Below are positions 59,134 to 64,000 of a stretch of DNA of 64,000 bases, in pieces. A program made the translations under genes and the position numbers. Source of the DNA: JBDWFY01 sp039976075. Lineage in GTDB: Bacteria; Pseudomonadota; Alphaproteobacteria; Rhizobiales; Stappiaceae. The stretch spans positions 248,001 through 312,000 of the forward strand of contig JBDWFY010000001.1 in the NCBI GenBank assembly GCA_039976075.1. Direction: 5' to 3'. The notes beneath the pieces were generated by a model that saw nothing but the letters and a program-made list of their open reading frames with translations, was not told the DNA's origin and did not search any database. The stretch's first letter is position 1; each line of letters starts with the position of its first letter.

Positions 59134-59520
59134 CTAAACGAACTGTCCCAGTCCAGGGATGGATGAAATCACTTCATCAACCAGTTCAGCCCCGGCTTTT
59201 TCACGGGCAAAACCGACAACTTCTTGTGTAACCGTTTGAACTTCGCCCATTCCAAGTCCCGCATTGGTCAGTTCACTGAAAGCGGACATGGCGCCGCCAC
59301 CGCCCATCATGTCGGAGAGTCCTCCCAGAAGGCCGCTGCTTCCGCCTTCACCATAGGAATCAAGCAGCGCTTGCGCACCCGGCAATGCCGCGATCAGTTG
59401 AGGAACTTTATCGGCAGGACCATCCCGATTGAGAAAATTAAGAATTATGCTGACCGCGGTTTTGGCGAGATCGTCACTAATGCCGGCACTGCTTGCAATG
59501 CGCCCAATGAGTTCATCCAT
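59134..59520 (-). CDS. DUF2267-like small helical protein
   Basis: 128 residues with an AAGGGACAG site. MDELIGRIASSAGISDDLAKTAVSIILNFLNRDGPADKVPQLIAALPGAQALLDSYG is followed by a Gly/Met-rich linker (GGSSGLLGGLSDMMGGGGAMSAF) and VTQEVVGFAREKAGAELVDEVISSIPGLGQFV. This matches rhizobial proteins annotated DUF2267. It is soluble and has no signal peptide. Function unknown. Confidence 0.78.
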   Translation of the reverse strand: MDELIGRIASSAGISDDLAKTAVSIILNFLNRDGPADKVPQLIAALPGAQALLDSYGEGGSSGLLGGLSDMMGGGGAMSAFSELTNAGLGMGEVQTVTQEVVGFAREKAGAELVDEVISSIPGLGQFV

Positions 59521-59904
59521 AGAACTGTCCCTTAATAATTAGCTGCAAATGGCGTATATGCCATGACATTTAGAACAAACACAGAGGCGATGCATTCATT
59601 AAATTTGGGTGCGATGAAATTCGAAATTCAACCACGCAATCGGAATGAGCTCCTAGATTGTTTGAGAATGACCATCGCTCAACTGAAGGCTGTTATTACA
59701 TGGGAAACACGGCAATTATCAGCCGCCAAGGTGAGCCATGGAAAGCGAATGATGTTTAGTAGGGAATTTCAGTCCGGTTGTTCATAAAATTGATCCAAGA
59801 CGGTGAAAAGGATACCAAATCGCAGTCTCATCGCAGAATGAGGTGGCGAAATTGACGACAGCTTCTATTGTGACGTCATCATGGAATGAGAGGGGAACGA
59901 TAAA
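59521..59904. other. Intergenic region before the HerA-like gene
   Basis: 384 bp holding a doubtful small frame at 59563-59787 and the AGAGGGG ribosome site of the HerA-like gene. No clear palindrome or terminator is seen. Confidence 0.45.
59563..59787 (+). CDS. Possible small protein of 57-74 aa, unrecognised
   Basis: A plus-strand frame with three in-frame ATGs (59563, 59590, 59614). The last gives MKFEIQPRNRNELLDCLRMT... (57 aa) and has GGGTG just upstream. The ELLDCLRMTIAQLKAVITWETRQL part could form an amphipathic helix. The ribosome sites are poor and no family is recognised, so it may be spurious. Confidence 0.25.
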   Translation: MTFRTNTEAMHSLNLGAMKFEIQPRNRNELLDCLRMTIAQLKAVITWETRQLSAAKVSHGKRMMFSREFQSGCS

Positions 59905-61464
59905 TTGTTTGCGGACGGAAAAGTCTTCGTAGGAAAGAGCGGTAAAGCAGAGTATCTGACGCTCAAGCTGGCAAACCGCCATGGACTGATCACCGGCGCA
60001 ACCGGTACGGGGAAAACAGTCTCGTTGCAAATCCTCGCTGAAGGGTTTTCCAGAGCCGGCGTTCCAGTCTTCTGCGCAGACGTGAAGGGTGACCTTTCAG
60101 GGATCGCCATGCCGGGCAAGCCCAAGGATTTCTTGACCAAGCGCGCGGACGATATCGATTTTACCGAAGACTATGTTTACGAAGACTTTCCGACTGTGTT
60201 CTGGGATCTTTTTGGCGAACAAGGCCATCCGATCCGAACGACCATTTCCGAAATGGGACCGTTGTTGCTCTCCCGGTTGATGAATTTGAACGCCACACAG
60301 GAAGGTGTTCTCAACATCGCCTTCGAACTGGCGGATGACGAAGGGATGCTGCTGCTTGATCTGAAAGATCTCAGGGCACTGCTGGTTGACCTGGCAGACC
60401 GGACCTCCGAAATTTCAAAAATCTACGGCAACACTTCAAAGGCGTCGATCGGTGCGATTCAGAGACAGCTGCTGGTTCTGGAACGGGAAGGGGCGGAAAA
60501 CTTCTTCGGCGAACCGGCGCTGGAAATTCGCGACATCATGCGCACCGGCACCGATGGTCGGGGCATCGTCAACATTCTTGCTGCTGACAAGCTGATGGCG
60601 TCTCCGCGGCTGTATGCCACTTTCCTGTTGTGGCTTCTGTCTGAACTGTTTGAAGAACTGCCCGAAGTGGGAGATCCGGACAAACCCAAGCTCGTTTTCT
60701 TCTTCGATGAAGCACACCTTTTGTTCGATGAGGCGCCAAAGGTGTTGATAGAACGGGTGGAGCAGGTTGTGCGCCTGATTCGCTCCAAAGGAGTGGGCGT
60801 CTATTTTGTGACGCAGAATCCGCTTGATGTGCCCGATACGGTTCTCTCTCAACTTGGTAATCGCATCCAGCACGCGCTGAGGGCTTTCACACGTCGCGAA
60901 CAAAAGGCCGTACGTGCTGCCGCCGAAACCTTCAGACCCAATCCGGATCTGGATACAGAACAGATCATCACCGAACTCGGCGTTGGCGAAGCACTTGTCT
61001 CCACCCTGGAACGCAAAGGCGTTCCATCGGTGGTGCAAAGAACGCTGATCCGTCCACCATCATCCCGACTGGGTCCACTGAAAAAATCGGAACGACAGTC
61101 CTTGATTCAAAAAAGCCCCTTATTCGGACTCTATGATCGGACAAAAGATCGCGAATCCGCGTATGAAATTCTTCAACGAAAGGCTCAAAAACAAAGCGAG
61201 CTTGAAGAGCGACAACGCCTTGAAGAAGAGAATGATCGTTCCAAGGGCGGACGGATTAAACGCACACGATCGGGCTTCCAGTTGCCGGACTTTGGCCGTG
61301 ATGATCGCCCAACCAGTTCTAGTCGTCGGCGCTCGTCGGGTCGACGCAGAAAACGGCAGTCCGTTACAGAAACAGCGATGAAATCTGTCGTACGTTCGAT
61401 TGGTTCCTCGATAGGCCGGGCAATTGCTCGCGGTATTCTGGGTAGTTTCAAGCGCGGATTTTAG
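59905..61464 (+). CDS. HerA-like ATPase (DUF853 family)
   Basis: 519 residues starting with TTG 59905, preceded by AGAGGGG; MFADGKVFVGKSGKAEYLTLKLANRHGL is the expected family start, which supports the TTG. Walker A GATGTGKT is at 31-38, then CADVKGDLSGI, the Walker B LVFFFDEAHLLF, the sensor FVTQNPLDVPDTVLSQLGNRIQHALRAFT, and a C-terminal Arg/Ser-rich tail (KGGRIKRTRSGF..SSSRRRSSGRRRKRQ) that may bind DNA or membrane. These proteins are annotated DUF853 or helicase HerA-like; their role in bacteria is not settled. Confidence 0.9.
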   Translation: MFADGKVFVGKSGKAEYLTLKLANRHGLITGATGTGKTVSLQILAEGFSRAGVPVFCADVKGDLSGIAMPGKPKDFLTKRADDIDFTEDYVYEDFPTVFWDLFGEQGHPIRTTISEMGPLLLSRLMNLNATQEGVLNIAFELADDEGMLLLDLKDLRALLVDLADRTSEISKIYGNTSKASIGAIQRQLLVLEREGAENFFGEPALEIRDIMRTGTDGRGIVNILAADKLMASPRLYATFLLWLLSELFEELPEVGDPDKPKLVFFFDEAHLLFDEAPKVLIERVEQVVRLIRSKGVGVYFVTQNPLDVPDTVLSQLGNRIQHALRAFTRREQKAVRAAAETFRPNPDLDTEQIITELGVGEALVSTLERKGVPSVVQRTLIRPPSSRLGPLKKSERQSLIQKSPLFGLYDRTKDRESAYEILQRKAQKQSELEERQRLEEENDRSKGGRIKRTRSGFQLPDFGRDDRPTSSSRRRSSGRRRKRQSVTETAMKSVVRSIGSSIGRAIARGILGSFKRGF

Positions 61465-61546
61465 AGATTAAAATTGTTGCCCCATCCGAATATATCTCCC
61501 CTTGGAGCGGACCGGGCAGAACCAAGTATGAATTGCGGAGTGCAAC

Positions 61547-62941
61547 ATGAACCATATCGAGGGTGTTCTCGAGCGGATTGACGCAGATATTGATAACAGC
61601 ACGGACAGGCTTTTTGACCTTTTGAAAATAAAAAGCATATCCACTGATCCTGCCTTCAAGGAAGAGTGCCGGAAAGCAGCTGAGTGGCTTGCACGCGAAT
61701 TGTCGGAAATCGGCATTAAGTCGTCAGTTCGCGACACGACAGGGCACCCGATGGTGGTTGGCCACAGCGAGGCTGATGCGTCCAAAGCCGGACCGCATGT
61801 ACTGTTCTACGGTCACTATGATGTTCAGCCGGTCGATCCACTTGAATTGTGGGAAACGGACCCTTTTGAGCCAAAAATTGTAACAAAGCCCGACGGGTCC
61901 AAAATCATCGTGGCGCGCGGATCCGCAGATGATAAAGGGCAATTGCTCACGTTCGTCGAGGCCGCTCGTGCCTGGATTGCAGAAACAGGCAGCCTGCCGC
62001 TAAATGTATCGGTGATATTTGAGGGGGAAGAGGAATCCGGATCTCCGTCGCTTGATGCGTTTCTGGACGCCAACAGCAAAGAACTTTCCTGCGACCTGGC
62101 CCTGATTTGCGATACCGGCATGTGGAACGAAGAGACGCCGGCCATCACCATCATGATGCGGGGTCTGATGGGGGAGCAGATTGACATTACCGCGTCTGAC
62201 AGGGATCTCCATTCAGGCCACTTTGGCGGAGCAGCGGCCAATCCAATCCACATTCTGAGCTCGATTCTCGCCGGACTGCACGATAAAACCGGCAAAGTGA
62301 CATTGCCTGATTTCTATGACGGTGTTTCTGAGGTGCCTGAAACCGTTACCGCAATGTGGGACGGTCTGGGTTTCACAACAGAAGGTTTTCTCGGACCGGT
62401 TGGTCTGGATGTACCTGCTGGAGAAAATGACAGAACGGCACTGCAGCAAATCTGGTCACGCCCGACACTTGAGATAAACGGCGTATGGGGTGGCTATACA
62501 GGCGCTGGATTTAAAACGGTGATCCCCTCCAAAGCATCGGCCAAGGTATCGTGCCGGCTCGTCGGTGATCAGGATCCGGAAAAAATCCGGTCGTCCTTGC
62601 GCAAATACGTCGAAGATAACCTTCCTGCGGACTGTTCTGTGGAATTTCACGAACACGGAAGCAGTGCCAGCACGCATGTCGACTACACCAATCCGGCTGT
62701 CGATCATGCAAGGAACGCATTAACCGAAGAGTGGGGGAAAGAAGCGGCGTTGATAGGCGCAGGCGGATCCATTCCAATTGTGGGTGATTTCAAAAACAAA
62801 CTGAGCATGGACACGCTGCTGATTGGTTTCGGCCTAGAAGACGACCAGATCCATTCGCCAAATGAGAAGTACAACTTCTCGAGCTTTCACAAGGGAATCC
62901 GTTCCTGGGCACGCATTTTGGACGCGCTAGCAAAAGCCTGA
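61547..62941 (+). CDS. M20-family metallopeptidase (dipeptidase)
   Basis: 464 residues. The zinc-binding aspartate and histidine of VLFYGHYDVQPVDP, the ARGSADDKGQL aspartate, catalytic Glu pair in VIFEGEEESGSPSL, LICDTG, and the C-terminal His (DQIHSPNEKYN) match M20A/CPG2-like peptidases, with the dimerisation domain (GLMGEQIDITASDRDLHSGHFGG) inserted. A GGAG site precedes the ATG. It cleaves dipeptides or N-acyl amino acids in the cytoplasm. It may form an operon with the LOG gene 44 bp downstream. Confidence 0.92.
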   Translation: MNHIEGVLERIDADIDNSTDRLFDLLKIKSISTDPAFKEECRKAAEWLARELSEIGIKSSVRDTTGHPMVVGHSEADASKAGPHVLFYGHYDVQPVDPLELWETDPFEPKIVTKPDGSKIIVARGSADDKGQLLTFVEAARAWIAETGSLPLNVSVIFEGEEESGSPSLDAFLDANSKELSCDLALICDTGMWNEETPAITIMMRGLMGEQIDITASDRDLHSGHFGGAAANPIHILSSILAGLHDKTGKVTLPDFYDGVSEVPETVTAMWDGLGFTTEGFLGPVGLDVPAGENDRTALQQIWSRPTLEINGVWGGYTGAGFKTVIPSKASAKVSCRLVGDQDPEKIRSSLRKYVEDNLPADCSVEFHEHGSSASTHVDYTNPAVDHARNALTEEWGKEAALIGAGGSIPIVGDFKNKLSMDTLLIGFGLEDDQIHSPNEKYNFSSFHKGIRSWARILDALAKA

Positions 62942-62985
62942 ATGTTTTTCTGTACCGCTGATTATATCGAACAAGGCTTTCGAAA

Positions 62986-63567
62986 ATGAAATCTGTATGT
63001 GTGTTTTGCGGGTCCAGCATCGGCACCGATCCGGCCTTCGAGAAGATGGCTAGAAAGTTGGGTCGGACCATAGCAAACGATGGTCTGCGACTGGTCTATG
63101 GCGGAGCGCGTGTTGGGTTGATGGGTGCAGTGGCCGATGCCGCTCTGGAAAACGGTGGAGAGGTTATCGGCGTGTTGCCTGAAGCCTTGTCTGCCAAGGA
63201 GCTGGCTCACACCGGTCTGACCGAATTGCATATCGTTGGTTCGATGCATGAACGCAAGGCGATGATGGCTGATTTGTCTGACGGCTTCATAAGTTTGCCG
63301 GGGGGCATTGGTACTCTGGAAGAGATTTTTGAAGTCTGGACATGGGGCCAGCTTGGGTATCATCGCAAACCCTGTGGTTTCCTCAATGTGAACGGATTTT
63401 ACGACAAGCTCATGGACTTCCTGGACTGGCAAGTAGCCTCAGGGTTTTTGAAGCAGGATCTTCGGGACATGGTGGCGTTGAAAACCGATCCGAAGGAACT
63501 GCTAACCGCGTTTGAAAATTATGAACCGATTGTTGTTCCCAAATGGATAAACCGGACACAGACATGA
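62986..63567 (+). CDS. LOG-family protein (cytokinin riboside 5'-monophosphate phosphoribohydrolase-like)
   Basis: 193 residues with the family signature PGGIGTLEE (105-113) and the upstream LVYGGARVGLMGAVADAAL and SMHERKAMM, where Arg and Glu of the active site lie. LOG proteins remove ribose phosphate from N6-substituted AMP or from AMP itself. It overlaps the NUDIX gene by 25 bp, suggesting joint nucleotide clean-up. In Rhizobiales it is usually annotated TIGR00730; a cytokinin role is not implied. Confidence 0.9.
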   Translation: MKSVCVFCGSSIGTDPAFEKMARKLGRTIANDGLRLVYGGARVGLMGAVADAALENGGEVIGVLPEALSAKELAHTGLTELHIVGSMHERKAMMADLSDGFISLPGGIGTLEEIFEVWTWGQLGYHRKPCGFLNVNGFYDKLMDFLDWQVASGFLKQDLRDMVALKTDPKELLTAFENYEPIVVPKWINRTQT

Positions 63568-63965
63568 TGGACTGGCCGCGAGTCGGGGTCGGCATGCTCA
63601 TTGTCGACGGTGAAAAAATACTGTTGGCAAGACGAAAAAAAGCGCCGGAAGCAAACCATTGGGGAATCCTGGGCGGAAAACTTGAAAAGGGCGAAATACT
63701 CAAGGAAGCCGCTATTCGCGAAGCGGAGGAAGAATGTGGAATGCGGATCGGCGATGCGGCATTCCTGGTGCTGTCCGAACAGATAGACATTGATGGTCAG
63801 CACTGGATTTCAGCAATCTTCACTGCCCGCGAAATGGAAGGCTCGGCCAGCATTACCGAACAGCACGCCTTTTCGGAAATGGACTGGTTCGGGTTGGATC
63901 AACTACCGGCGCCACTTACTGTGGCGGCCGGTGATGCACTCCGCGCGCTAAAAGAAGGCGTCTGA
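63543..63965 (+). CDS. NUDIX hydrolase
   Basis: 140 residues from ATG 63543, inside the LOG gene; ATG 63564 is an alternative. The NUDIX box GGKLEKGEILKEAAIREAEEECGM fits G-x5-E-x7-R-E-U-x-E-E-x-G-U, giving the Mg2+ site for nucleoside-diphosphate hydrolysis. The WPRVGVGMLIVDGEKILLARRKKAP start is typical of small NUDIX enzymes such as ADP-ribose or dihydroneopterin/8-oxo-type pyrophosphatases. The substrate is not determinable. The window ends 35 bp after the stop. Confidence 0.92.
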   Translation: MDKPDTDMMDWPRVGVGMLIVDGEKILLARRKKAPEANHWGILGGKLEKGEILKEAAIREAEEECGMRIGDAAFLVLSEQIDIDGQHWISAIFTAREMEGSASITEQHAFSEMDWFGLDQLPAPLTVAAGDALRALKEGV

Positions 63966-64000
63966 TCGGCACATAGGGAACTCAACCCAAAGCAGCAAGT

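Noticed and set aside
1..64000. CRISPR arrays, transposases, integrases, phage or plasmid genes, tRNA or rRNA genes
   Set aside because: Searched by eye across the window; no regularly spaced repeats, no recognisable mobile-element proteins and no tRNA-like cloverleaf were seen.

Overview
The window comes from an alphaproteobacterium, most likely a Rhizobiales (Hyphomicrobiales) member with a heterotrophic, transporter-rich lifestyle. The signs are a choXWV/betI-betA-betB locus, an Frc-like single-NBD sugar ABC importer, an R. etli-type asparaginase, a TIGR03808-type Tat-exported repeat protein behind a perfect CtrA box, and methylmalonyl-CoA mutase with MeaB. I see no insertion sequences, tRNAs, rRNAs, CRISPR arrays or phage genes. 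It reads as ordinary chromosomal accessory-metabolism sequence.

Layout: (1) 1-1.75 kb, minus strand: a cobalamin riboswitch followed by a periplasmic DUF4198 protein and a truncated cbiM (cobalt/nickel uptake). (2) 2.1-9.6 kb: a sugar ABC importer (plus) facing a minus-strand catabolic set of two Gfo/Idh/MocA dehydrogenases, an enolase-superfamily dehydratase and an Fe-alcohol dehydrogenase. (3) 9.7-18 kb: a tctD-tctE regulator pair with an overlapping periplasmic binding protein, divergent from tctCBA, a class III CoA transferase and a citryl-CoA lyase-like protein. Together these form a complete predicted import, CoA activation and cleavage route for a tricarboxylate. (4) 18-21 kb: small secreted protein, beta-helix protein, folD and purU. 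(5) 21.3-29.2 kb: LysR regulator, then a minus-strand BMP-type nucleoside/nucleobase ABC importer with a cytosine-deaminase-like enzyme and a SAM methyltransferase. (6) 29.5-34.3 kb: EamA exporter, metallo-beta-lactamase-fold protein, fetAB, and a TetR regulator with a divergent degenerate MBL-like gene. (7) 34.3-41.3 kb: choline uptake and oxidation to glycine betaine under BetI. (8) 41.4-51.2 kb: SulP transporter, aminotransferase, asparaginase, Tat-exported repeat protein, meaB, SRPBCC protein, outer-membrane barrel and a DUF1131-like lipoprotein. (9) 51.4-55.6 kb: both subunits of methylmalonyl-CoA mutase. (10) 56-64 kb: LuxR-type regulator, cytochrome c, cytochrome P460-like protein, a hairpin-rich segment, small HhH and DUF2267 proteins, HerA-like ATPase, M20 peptidase, LOG protein and a NUDIX hydrolase.

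Two themes recur. One is cobalamin: the B12 riboswitch and metal uptake at the left edge, and the B12-dependent mutase with its chaperone on the right. The other is compact operons with divergent regulators, each with a visible operator candidate: 11-bp tandem repeats before tctC, a BetI palindrome, a TetR palindrome and a LysR-type palindrome. The most interesting segments are the tct/CoA-transferase/citryl-CoA-lyase locus, the deaminase-methyltransferase importer operon, the triple-hairpin segment after the P460 gene and the CtrA box. All functions are inferred by reading the sequence; no database search was run.
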